Shown in pieces: positions 1-6,484 of a stretch of 64,000 nt of DNA. A program made the translations under genes and the position numbers. Positions within the stretch are counted from its first letter, which is position 1. Every line of letters begins with the position of its first letter. The stretch comes from Fluviicola chungangensis. Its GTDB lineage: Bacteria; Bacteroidota; Bacteroidia; Flavobacteriales_D; Crocinitomicaceae. The DNA lies in NCBI RefSeq assembly GCF_007558725.1, contig NZ_VLPL01000002.1, positions 558,001-622,000 of the forward strand, given 5' to 3'. The notes below the pieces were generated by a model. That model saw only the letters and a list, made by a program, of their open reading frames with translations. It searched no databases and had not been told where the DNA came from.

Positions 1-401
1 AGTAAGTTCCACTGTTCGTAATCCAAAGGTCCGTAATAGGCATGAACCGTTTTCAGTTCGGGGTTCTGAGCGAATAATTCCTGGAATTCCAGGTAAACAT
101 CCACGAATTCATCAATAGCCAACTCCAGTTCTTCGTTGCGCAACGGGGTACCTTCTTTTGCAAAAGGGACCTCCATATTTTGCGCCATGGGTTTATCCGA
201 ATACAAAAAGGCAACCATGCGTTCTACCTTTTCTTCCGGGATGATTAATTCCTGCGGGTTTTCTCCCGTTGCAATTCGAAGGGTGTCTGTCAGGTGTTCC
301 ACCATCCGTTGCGCAGACATTTTTCCCCATGCCGGTTGCTTTTCCGGGGTTAATTTATTCAAATGCGACAGCACTGATTCCAAATCCGTTTCAATAAACA
401 T
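1..401 (-). CDS. DUF1569 (DinB-like) family protein, 3' end outside the window
   Basis: The reading frame starts at the ATG at 401 (complement) and runs off the left edge with about 133 codons visible. The N-terminal part contains KMSAQRMVEHL, followed by an FLYSDKP segment and, near the edge, a HAYYGPLDYEQWN segment. This order is typical of the DUF1569 helical domain, which also occurs fused to oxepin-CoA hydrolases in Bacteroidota; its biochemical role is unknown. The start overlaps the stop of the upstream lipid kinase gene by 11 bases, so it is probably the third gene of a three-gene minus-strand operon. The missing C-terminus prevents checking of the last conserved His residues. Confidence 0.75.
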   Translation of the reverse strand, partial: MFIETDLESVLSHLNKLTPEKQPAWGKMSAQRMVEHLTDTLRIATGENPQELIIPEEKVERMVAFLYSDKPMAQNMEVPFAKEGTPLRNEELELAIDEFVDVYLEFQELFAQNPELKTVHAYYGPLDYEQWNL

Positions 402-1317
402 GTTCGTCTGTTTTAAGTTTCAAATGGGTAAATTCCAGGTATCCTTTTCCGCAAAGTACCGAAAGGCTGCATGGAACGATCTCTAAGTTAATTTCTTTTC
501 GCACTTCAAAAGGTTCTCCGTCGTAATGTGCCAGGGGAACTTCCAAAATAATGCGCGCTTTTTGGAAAGGAACGATGCGTATGTACCGGGATCCTTCGAT
601 CTTTTTGAAGAAAAACCTGCTGATGACTCCCATGGTTCTCCACCAGGAGAATTTGCTCAATAGTACGAGTTCCATTTGTCCGTCAACGACATTGGATTTG
701 GGAGAAATGCAGAACCCGTTTCCAAACTCGGAAGAGTTGGCAATGGAGCAGAGAAGAAAGTTTCCTTTGATTTCCTGATCGGGCAGGGAAATCTTCATTC
801 TTGGAGGTTTATATGAGAAGTATTCTTCATAGACCAATTGGGTATATCCCCAAAAACCGCGAATGTGGTACTCATCAAATCGTTTGGCAATAAAGGCATC
901 AAAGCCATAACCGCCCACTCCCAGGAAAGGTTTGTCGTTCGCAAGGCCAGTATCCATCCGGATGCTGTTCAGTTCATTGATGTTTTGGATGGCCTGTGCT
1001 GTTTTCAGCGGAATTTTCAAATGCCGGGCTAAACCATTTCCGGAACCGGTTGGAATAATGGCCAGGTGACATTTTGTTCCGATGAGTGCAGTTCCTACTT
1101 CGTGGACGGACCCGTCGCCACCTACTGCGCAAACAATGTCGATTCCTTCTTGTGCGGATTCTTCCGCGATGGATTTTGCGTGTTGTTTGTATTGTGTAAT
1201 TGCGATGTCATATTCAAACAGGTCGTGGTCCAAGTGCTCCTCGATCATTTGAGGAACCCTGGCTTTCTTGACCCCACCCGAAATGGGATTGATTATGAAT
1301 CGAATTCTCTTTTTCAT
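391..1317 (-). CDS. Diacylglycerol kinase family lipid kinase (YegS/BmrU-like)
   Basis: A 308-residue cytoplasmic enzyme of the DAGK catalytic superfamily. The phosphate-binding GGDGS motif is at residues 66-70, followed by HEVG and the GSGNGLARH motif at 91-99, the classical pair of nucleotide-binding loops. An N-terminal NPISGG segment (residues 10-15) completes the domain. The family phosphorylates diacylglycerol, sphingoid bases or related lipids with ATP; the substrate here is unknown. Length matches the family (about 300). The start overlaps the stop of the upstream sulfatase gene in an ATGA, and the stop overlaps the DUF1569 start, which argues for translational coupling. Proximity to an LTA-synthase-like enzyme is suggestive, because Gram-positive LTA synthesis releases diacylglycerol, but Bacteroidota are not known to make LTA. 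Confidence 0.88.
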   Translation of the reverse strand: MKKRIRFIINPISGGVKKARVPQMIEEHLDHDLFEYDIAITQYKQHAKSIAEESAQEGIDIVCAVGGDGSVHEVGTALIGTKCHLAIIPTGSGNGLARHLKIPLKTAQAIQNINELNSIRMDTGLANDKPFLGVGGYGFDAFIAKRFDEYHIRGFWGYTQLVYEEYFSYKPPRMKISLPDQEIKGNFLLCSIANSSEFGNGFCISPKSNVVDGQMELVLLSKFSWWRTMGVISRFFFKKIEGSRYIRIVPFQKARIILEVPLAHYDGEPFEVRKEINLEIVPCSLSVLCGKGYLEFTHLKLKTDEHVY

Positions 1318-3212
1318 CGGACAATCGTCTGATTATGGATTAGATCGTGATTATATCGTTGAATAATGGCCTTCAAACGCTTTGCCATCTTTTCCGCTTC
1401 GGCATTTTTGGCAGGCAGGAGGTTTTTCGGGTTTTTCGTACGAATGGTGAAATCGAAGAGGCTTTTGATCTCGTCGTTCGAATAAACCAGCAGTTTGTTG
1501 TTTTGGAAATAGTAATACGACCCTTCCAGGTAAGTAACCGCTTCCCGCGGATCTTTGGAAAAGTAACTGTTCCCGAAACTGTAATAATCGGTTTGGATAT
1601 TGACCAGATCCAATACGGTCGGCATGATATCAATTTGCTGGAAGATCACTTTCTCGCGCCTGCGGGGTAATTTTCCGCTCGGATCGTAGAATGCAATCGG
1701 GATGCGGTACATTTCGGTGCGCTGGTTGTAAAGTTCGCTGTTGCTTGAAGGAGTATGATCTGCCACGAGTACAAAAAGCGTCTTTTTAAACCACGGTTCT
1801 TTCTTTGCCTGTTCAAAGAATTTCCCCAAGCTGATATCGCCGTAATGAATGCTTTTACAGATCGGATGTGGTCCTTTTTTAACTTTGGAGCGCCATTCCT
1901 TCGGAACGAAATAAGGGTGATGCGAAGAGAGGGTAAACAGGTTTGCCATGAATGGAGCCTTCATTTTGGTAATTTGTTTTGCTGTCCACGGATTGAAGTA
2001 TTCATCCAGGATTCCCCAGGTTTTGTCAAAGTGCTTGTCGTTGTTGTATTCAAACCGGCCGATGTATTCCTGGTAGCCCAATTGGGAGGCGAAGCTGTTG
2101 AACCGCATGGAACCGTTTGTTGCACCATGGTAGAAGGCCGTACTGTATCCGTGTTTTATGAGGATATTCGGCAGACTTTGAACCTGGTTGTTGCAATAGG
2201 CGGATGAAATGTACGGATTATCCATCAGGGTGGGAATGGATGCCGAAATGGTCGGAACGGCCTCAATGGATTTCTTCCCGTTGGAAATCCCGTATTCAAA
2301 ATACCAGCTCTTATCCAGCAGGGAATCCAAAAACGGGGTGTAAGAAACACTGTTGTTGAATTGTCCGACCCATTCGTTCCCGAAACTTTCCAACATGATG
2401 ATCATCACATTGGTCCCGTCGGGAAGGATGTGCTGCGGATGGCTTGTCCGTTTCGGATTGAAGAGTTTGTCCAGTACATTCTCCGGGTAATAATGATGTT
2501 CGACCAAATCGTCTTTCCCGATGGATTTCAATAAGGTAAAGGCCGAGTTGAGCACCAATGCCGAATTTTCAGGTTGTGTATAAAGCGTTGCGTCGATGGA
2601 AGAGATCGGCCGAAGACCGAATCCGCCTCTTCCAACCAGAAGAAAGAGCGGTACGATAACCAGGAAAACGATCAGTTCCTTGCGCGGACTGCTATTTCCG
2701 GGATTTTTTAATTTGCGGATACTTGTCCGGTTGTAATAGCGAACCAATAGCCAGGCGCCGACCAGGAAAATGAGGATCAGCATCCAGTAATCGGAAATGA
2801 AGCTTCCAAGCAACTGGCCGATGTCATTTCCGGCGGATACGATAGCAAATAAATCTGCGGTGGAGCGTTTCAGGGTGAAATTGTAATAAGCCGTGTCCAT
2901 GAGGTTCAGGGCAACGATCAGCAATACCGGGATGAAAAAAGTGAGTGCCTGCAGGCTGCGGATGATCCAGTTGCGTTGCCATTTTTCAGGCAACAGGCTG
3001 AACACGATGAAGGGCATGAGCAGCAACCCGATGGTCGATAAATCAAACCAAATTCCGGCCAACCAATCTGTGAACTGCACGTGGGCAAAGGAATCCAGGT
3101 TGAAAAAATAGAACACGATGCGGGTAATGGTCATTAACAACAGCAGGATCGCAATCCGAAGGAACAAGCTTCTTAGTGTTACCGGAAGAGCATGACGCAA
3201 TTTTTTCAACAT
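1314..3212 (-). CDS. LTA synthase family / sulfatase-fold membrane enzyme
   Basis: A 632-residue protein with about five hydrophobic helices in the first 200 residues, followed by an extracytoplasmic alkaline-phosphatase-superfamily domain. The metal-binding IIMLESFG segment lies near residue 270. A segment NGKKS places Ser (about residue 315) where the LTA synthase nucleophilic Thr normally sits. A second metal site is visible as VADHTP near the C-terminus, and FTLSSHHPY supplies further His ligands. Family members transfer phosphoglycerol or phosphoethanolamine, or hydrolyse phosphoesters, on the periplasmic side. It is the first gene of a minus-strand operon with the lipid kinase, which it overlaps by ATGA. 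A TATTTTTG box lies four bases upstream of the start. Confidence 0.85.
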   Translation of the reverse strand: MLKKLRHALPVTLRSLFLRIAILLLLMTITRIVFYFFNLDSFAHVQFTDWLAGIWFDLSTIGLLLMPFIVFSLLPEKWQRNWIIRSLQALTFFIPVLLIVALNLMDTAYYNFTLKRSTADLFAIVSAGNDIGQLLGSFISDYWMLILIFLVGAWLLVRYYNRTSIRKLKNPGNSSPRKELIVFLVIVPLFLLVGRGGFGLRPISSIDATLYTQPENSALVLNSAFTLLKSIGKDDLVEHHYYPENVLDKLFNPKRTSHPQHILPDGTNVMIIMLESFGNEWVGQFNNSVSYTPFLDSLLDKSWYFEYGISNGKKSIEAVPTISASIPTLMDNPYISSAYCNNQVQSLPNILIKHGYSTAFYHGATNGSMRFNSFASQLGYQEYIGRFEYNNDKHFDKTWGILDEYFNPWTAKQITKMKAPFMANLFTLSSHHPYFVPKEWRSKVKKGPHPICKSIHYGDISLGKFFEQAKKEPWFKKTLFVLVADHTPSSNSELYNQRTEMYRIPIAFYDPSGKLPRRREKVIFQQIDIMPTVLDLVNIQTDYYSFGNSYFSKDPREAVTYLEGSYYYFQNNKLLVYSNDEIKSLFDFTIRTKNPKNLLPAKNAEAEKMAKRLKAIIQRYNHDLIHNQTIVR

Positions 3213-3216
3213 GGTA

Positions 3217-3224
3217 CAAAAATA
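3217..3224 (-). promoter_or_regulatory. Candidate -7 element TATTTTTG before the sulfatase gene
   Basis: On the minus strand TATTTTTG matches the Bacteroidota -7 consensus TAnnTTTG and ends four bases before the ATG. No clear -33 TTTG at the usual distance was found, so the call rests on one half-site. If used, transcription would begin at or next to the start codon. Confidence 0.4.
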
Positions 3225-3550
3225 AGGAACCTTTTTGAGGTAGGTATTGTGTTTTTGTTACTTAAAAATAGATAGAATTTCGAAATGTGACAGGAATGAA
3301 AATTCTATTTTCCCACAGACTTCAATGTGAGTGGCTTCGCGCAGGCGAAGAGCTATTGACGACATGCGATCAGTATAGGTGCACCAATGCGTATATGAAC
3401 TTCAATCGGCGAACCTTTAGGTTAAAAGAATAAAAGCTGATCACTTACTGCAGAACCATTCCATTGTAAGAAGTTGAATCCACCCTTCGGAAGGTGGTTT
3501 TCGGATTTGCCTTACATAAAAACGGTTAGGAAAGGAATTTTGAAAGTTCC
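3225..3550. other. Intergenic region between divergent sulfatase and ChaN-like genes
   Basis: About 325 bases without a convincing gene. Two short hairpins are visible: CTTCGC with GCGAAG around 3335-3351, and CCACC with GGTGG around 3480-3498. The second is not followed by a T-run that would make it a strong terminator. A short open frame on the minus strand here has no recognisable family and no start context. Confidence 0.5.
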
Positions 3551-3558
3551 TATCTTTG
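3551..3558 (+). promoter_or_regulatory. Candidate -7 element TATCTTTG before the ChaN-like gene
   Basis: TATCTTTG fits TAnnTTTG and ends four bases before the ATG at 3563, the same spacing as at the divergent sulfatase gene and at purT. A TTTG lies nearby but too close to be a normal -33 box. Confidence 0.4.
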
Positions 3559-3562
3559 GTGG

Positions 3563-4420
3563 ATGAAATACTTTTTAATCTGTCTACTTCTTTGTTCCGG
3601 TGCTTATGCACAGGAGTTGGAAGCATTCCGCATTTTTGATTCCAGGGGGAAGGAAGTTTCCTTCGGGAAAATGATGGCCCGGGTTTCACAGAACCAGGTG
3701 GTTTTGTTCGGGGAGTTTCACGATAACCCCATTTCGCATTGGCTGGAGTGGAATGTGTTGATGGAACTGAACAAAAAGGTGCAGGGTCCCAAGCTGGCTG
3801 TTGGGTTTGAAATGTTTGAATTGCACCAGGAAAAAGCGCTGAATGACTACATTGTCAATAAATCGTATCGCGTTTTGAAGGATTCGACCGAATTGTGGAC
3901 CAATTTCAAAACAGATTACAAACCGGTGCTGGACTCGGCCATTTCCCGGGGAAATATTCCTTTTGCAGCGAACGTGACCCGTAAGTATGCGAGCCTGGTC
4001 TTTAAAAAGGGCCTGAGCGCGTTGGATTCCCTCCCGGAAGACGAGAAAAAATGGATGGCGCCCCTGCCTTTTCCATTTGATTCCACGCTGACGCAGTATG
4101 TGGAACTGATCCGGATGGGAAAAGAAATGCATGCTTCGGGGATCAACTTTGCGTATGCGCAGGCGATCAAGGATGCAACGATGGGCTATTCCATTATGCA
4201 ACATCTGAAAAAAGGGGAGATGGTCTATTTCCTGAATGGTGCGTTCCATTCCGATTTTCACCAGGGAATCATGTGGTACATCGGGCAGTATGCCCCGGGG
4301 ACGAAGGTCGGAACCATTACGACGGTATCTCAGAAAGATGTGCGCAAGCTGCAAAAAGAGCACCTGAACCGGGCGGATTTCATCGTGGTGGTGAATGAGA
4401 CGATGCTTTCGACGCACTGA
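3563..4420 (+). CDS. ChaN/Tiki-superfamily exported protein (haem-binding uptake-like)
   Basis: A 285-residue protein with a type I signal peptide ending at AYA-QE (about residues 1-16). The mature domain contains VVLFGEFHDNPISHW near residues 47-61 and a C-terminal NGAFHSDFHQG segment near 225, the two conserved ends of the ChaN / DUF399 / Tiki fold. In this superfamily the N-terminal GE.H motif and the C-terminal G..H motif form a metal or haem site; ChaN homologues bind haem cofacially and are linked to iron uptake. No iron-uptake gene flanks it. The gene is monocistronic, divergent from the sulfatase operon and convergent with the HTH pair. Whether it is a protease-like Tiki enzyme or a haem binder cannot be told from sequence. 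Confidence 0.8.
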   Translation: MKYFLICLLLCSGAYAQELEAFRIFDSRGKEVSFGKMMARVSQNQVVLFGEFHDNPISHWLEWNVLMELNKKVQGPKLAVGFEMFELHQEKALNDYIVNKSYRVLKDSTELWTNFKTDYKPVLDSAISRGNIPFAANVTRKYASLVFKKGLSALDSLPEDEKKWMAPLPFPFDSTLTQYVELIRMGKEMHASGINFAYAQAIKDATMGYSIMQHLKKGEMVYFLNGAFHSDFHQGIMWYIGQYAPGTKVGTITTVSQKDVRKLQKEHLNRADFIVVVNETMLSTH

Positions 4421-4472
4421 ATTTCATTCCAGCGGTTGTTTTTTAACGTGGTGAAGTCACTTACCGGGTTTA

Positions 4473-4799
4473 TTACCCGTTGACCTTCTTGAGCAATTCG
4501 TTGTAATCTTCCAGTAACTTCAAGTACTTGTTTTTCCAGTATTCCTTTGTCTGATTGTTGTATGCATTTTCAGGATCTGCCACTGTGTTGACATTGATCG
4601 AACTCAGTTCTTTGATCTCATCCGAGAAGTCGTGGTGAATGATGTTGCCGATTGCCATGACTGTTTCCAGGTCAATTTGCGTATTGTCAAACATCAAGTA
4701 CATCCATCTCCTGCTCCTGCCCAGTTTTTTGGCAATGGTACTGATGGGGTATCCGCTTTGACGGATTGCTCGTTCTACTATTTCACCACGGTGTTGCAT
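4473..4799 (-). CDS. Small HTH DNA-binding protein, copy 1 of a tandem pair
   Basis: A 108-residue protein starting MQHRGEIVERAIR. This start is chosen because the neighbouring paralogue begins identically at its first ATG; the frame is open 14 codons further upstream. The N-terminal 60 residues hold a helix-turn-helix with ISTIAKKLGRSRRWMYLMF as the turn and recognition helix. The C-terminal third (EYWKNKYLKLLEDYNELL) is amphipathic and predicted to form a coiled coil or dimerisation helix. The upstream paralogue at 4967-5296 shares the whole architecture. An imperfect inverted repeat lies 14 bases upstream of the start, matching one at the same position before the paralogue, which suggests autoregulation. 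Targets are unknown. Confidence 0.75.
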   Translation of the reverse strand: MQHRGEIVERAIRQSGYPISTIAKKLGRSRRWMYLMFDNTQIDLETVMAIGNIIHHDFSDEIKELSSINVNTVADPENAYNNQTKEYWKNKYLKLLEDYNELLKKVNG

Positions 4800-4812
4800 A
4801 GTGACAAAAATC

Positions 4813-4830
4813 TTCACTTGACCGAGTAAA
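4813..4830 (-). promoter_or_regulatory. Candidate operator, imperfect inverted repeat TTCACT-N6-AGTAAA
   Basis: Arms TTCACT and AGTAAA (one mismatch from perfect) are separated by six bases and lie 14 bases upstream of the HTH gene start. The same spacing and consensus occur before its paralogue at 5310-5327, so the site was duplicated with the gene and kept. Confidence 0.45.
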
Positions 4831-4966
4831 ATGTTAAACACAAAATGCTCGTTTACGGGAATTGCTAGTCATATGTGGGAAATGTCAGCAAAAATAGTCT
4901 AATTGCGCAGATGTGAGCTATAAGTGAGCACGAATTTTTCTGTTTTTCTTGAGCTTTTGGACGGGA

Positions 4967-5296
4967 TTATTCCGGATTGGTTTTTTTAAGCAACGTGTTA
5001 TAGCTTTCCAGCAGTTTCAGATATTTGTTTTTCCAATAATCTTTGTTTTGCTTCGTGTATTTGGATTCCGGTTCGGAAAAGGACTCGGGATTTATGGCAT
5101 TGAGTTCCTTAATCTGCTCAGAAAAATCATGGTGTATGATCCTTCCGATCAAAATGATGGATTCGAGGTCTACTTGGGAATTATCAAACATAAGATACAT
5201 CCATCTCCTGCTTTTCCCCAATTTTCTTGCAATCTGGCTGATGGGATACCCACTTTTCCGGATCGCTCGTTCTACAATTTCGCCACGGTGCTGCAT
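4967..5296 (-). CDS. Small HTH DNA-binding protein, copy 2 of a tandem pair
   Basis: A 109-residue paralogue of the gene at 4473-4799, same strand, about 170 bases upstream of it. The first 40 residues are nearly identical (MQHRGEIVERAIR then SGYPIS and an SRRWMYLMFDN recognition helix). The middle is more divergent, and the C-terminal YWKNKYLKLLESYN helix is again conserved. It is probably a homodimeric transcription factor of an uncharacterised HTH family common in flavobacteria. A perfect inverted repeat TTTACT-N6-AGTAAA lies 14 bases upstream. The pair is a recent tandem duplication; heterodimer formation is possible but only inferred. Confidence 0.75.
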   Translation of the reverse strand: MQHRGEIVERAIRKSGYPISQIARKLGKSRRWMYLMFDNSQVDLESIILIGRIIHHDFSEQIKELNAINPESFSEPESKYTKQNKDYWKNKYLKLLESYNTLLKKTNPE

Positions 5297-5309
5297 AATG
5301 ACAAAATTG

Positions 5310-5327
5310 TTTACTTATTTGAGTAAA
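5310..5327 (-). promoter_or_regulatory. Candidate operator, perfect inverted repeat TTTACT-N6-AGTAAA
   Basis: An 18-base site with perfect 6-base arms, placed 14 bases before the start of the HTH gene. It matches the site at 4813-4830 in arms, spacing and distance to the start. Confidence 0.5.
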
Positions 5328-5582
5328 TTAATTACCAAAATGTATACAATAATGAGAAATATTTTATAGATTTGTTTCACGCCAATTAACAGAGTGATGA
5401 AAAATGCTTCTCAAAACAGGAAAATTTAAGCTCTTGGAAATATATACCGGCGGAAAATAATAGATGCAACTATTTGATTTTAAAATAGTTAAACTGTGAT
5501 AATTGAAAAGACATATGATCATGGTCGGTTAGATAGAATCAGCCGATTGGGGTGGGGATCGATATCCCTGTGTCATTCTTTT

Positions 5583-5846
5583 TTAGTTGATCGGAAAACG
5601 AAAAAGTTCACTCAAAGAAATGTCCAAAGCCTTGGAAATCTGATAGATCATGCAGGTAGTTACATTGTTTTCTCCCCGTTCAATTCGACCGATCTGCTTA
5701 CCGGAATTTCCGACCAGGAATCCCAGGTCTTCCTGGGTCATTTTTTTGGCCAATCTCAGTTCGCGCACCCTGTTTCCAAGGGCATTCAGAAAATCTTTAT
5801 CTACCACATTTTGCACATACAAGAGTGGAGGTTTAAAAAAAACCAT
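5583..5846 (-). CDS. XRE-family HTH transcriptional regulator
   Basis: An 87-residue protein with a Cro/C1-type HTH: LGNRVRELRLAKKMTQEDL, then GKQIGRIERGENN and ISKALDISLSELF, about residues 22-82. There is no effector domain, so it would act as a small dimeric repressor or activator. The start at 5846 is the first ATG; the hydrophobic first 12 residues are unusual, and a later start near residue 16 is possible with GTG or GAT context. It is divergent from the RiPP locus whose precursor begins at 6208, and no other regulator is nearby, so it is a reasonable candidate regulator of that locus. That role is inferred from position only. Confidence 0.8.
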   Translation of the reverse strand: MVFFKPPLLYVQNVVDKDFLNALGNRVRELRLAKKMTQEDLGFLVGNSGKQIGRIERGENNVTTCMIYQISKALDISLSELFRFPIN

Positions 5847-6066
5847 AAAAGCCCATGTATGGGTTATTTTTCTGTTTTTGATTACTTTTGGTCAAAGGGG
5901 AAAGGATTTAAAAAAGTAGAACTAACCGATGTTTTTGTCCACTGATAGCTACTCAATATTCTAAATAATAACCTATTAAATATGAAAAAGCACTATTCCG
6001 AAAATGACATACGTGTCACTATCTGATACACAGCGAAACAAATAACTTGAAAATAGTTGAAAAAAT
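5847..6066. other. Intergenic region upstream of the RiPP locus
   Basis: This 220-base AT-rich stretch separates the XRE gene from the structured leader. It contains TACTTTTG at 5883-5890 on the plus strand, a possible -7 box without a clear -33 partner. It also contains the inverted repeat TGACA-TACG-TGTCA at 6005-6018, a possible operator. A 14-codon open frame starting MKKHYSEND (about 5981-6025) covers that repeat; its coding status is unknown. Confidence 0.35.
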
Positions 6067-6160
6067 GGAGGTGCGGTAACACCTCCTTGCATTTCGGCAG
6101 TTTACCGGCTCCCGGCAATGCAAACACTTTGCCTTAGCAGTTGGGCCGAAAATGCTAAGG
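6067..6160 (+). promoter_or_regulatory. Candidate structured RNA leader of the RiPP operon
   Basis: Three consecutive perfect stems lie 48 bases or more upstream of the precursor start: GGAGGTG/CACCTCC (6067-6073 with 6080-6086), TTGCATT/AATGCAA (6087-6093 with 6117-6123) and CCTTAGCA/TGCTAAGG (6132-6139 with 6153-6160). The 6-base loop of stem 1 (CGGTAA, 6074-6079) is perfectly complementary to TTACCG inside stem-loop 2 (6102-6107). The loop of stem 3 contains GCCGAAA (6145-6151), complementary to TTTCGGC at 6092-6098. This combination suggests a compact RNA with pseudoknots or alternative pairings. I do not recognise it as a known riboswitch class. Positions are accurate to about one base. 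Confidence 0.45.
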
Positions 6161-6207
6161 TAAAGGTAAGGAAATAGAGTAGGCGAAATAAAATAATACA
6201 TTCAATT

Positions 6208-6417
6208 ATGAATAAAACACTTGAATCTTTACAATCGAAGAAATTTGATTCAAAAAGCCTGATTGGAATATCAGGAGGTGAAACTACCTACGGGCCGGCA
6301 CGTGAAACACGTTATGACGGATTTGGAGGACAGGACGGAGATACTGCAGCTACGACTTACAATCCGCCAAATTATCCGGCAGGAACACAAGGAACTGATT
6401 ATTTGCCTAAGAGATAA
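6208..6417 (+). CDS. Grasp-with-spasm RiPP precursor peptide (double-Gly leader)
   Basis: A 69-residue peptide. The first 24 residues form a leader rich in Leu, Lys and Ser that ends LIGISGG, a typical double-glycine site for the C39 peptidase encoded downstream. The predicted 45-residue core has no Cys but is rich in Thr, Tyr, Gly, Pro and acidic residues, as expected for a substrate of an ATP-grasp ester/amide ligase that links Thr/Ser/Lys side chains to Asp/Glu. Four T-x-Y-x-[PG] motifs are visible: TTYGP at 26-30, TRYDG at 34-38, TTYNP at 49-53 and TDYLP at 63-67. A second GG at 40-41 could be an alternative cleavage point. A strong stem-loop follows the stop. It is the only precursor seen in the locus. 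Confidence 0.82.
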   Translation: MNKTLESLQSKKFDSKSLIGISGGETTYGPARETRYDGFGGQDGDTAATTYNPPNYPAGTQGTDYLPKR

Positions 6418-6431
6418 TCGGATTTGATCAT

Positions 6432-6462
6432 AATCCCCTGCTTTAGACGAAAGCAGGGGATT
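6432..6462 (+). terminator. Strong stem-loop between precursor and processing genes (attenuator/processing site)
   Basis: A perfect 13-bp stem (6432-6444 with 6450-6462, AATCCCCTGCTTT in the left arm) with loop AGACG sits 15 bases after the precursor stop. It is followed by A-rich rather than T-rich DNA, so it is not a canonical intrinsic terminator on this strand. In peptide operons such a hairpin commonly lowers downstream expression or protects the 3' end of the precursor mRNA; that function is inferred. Confidence 0.6.
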
Positions 6463-6484
6463 CCAAAAAATAAACCAATAGAAA

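Noticed and set aside
3480-3498. CCACC/GGTGG hairpin as a terminator
   Set aside because: The stem is interrupted, the T-run is only four bases and no gene ends just upstream.
3441-3689. 82-codon minus-strand open frame overlapping the start of the ChaN-like gene
   Set aside because: No family match, overlaps a well-supported gene and its promoter box, and composition is not protein-like.
6019-6201. 60-codon minus-strand open frame upstream of the RiPP precursor
   Set aside because: It lies wholly over the structured leader, and its odd Cys/Arg-rich sequence is a by-product of the inverted repeats.
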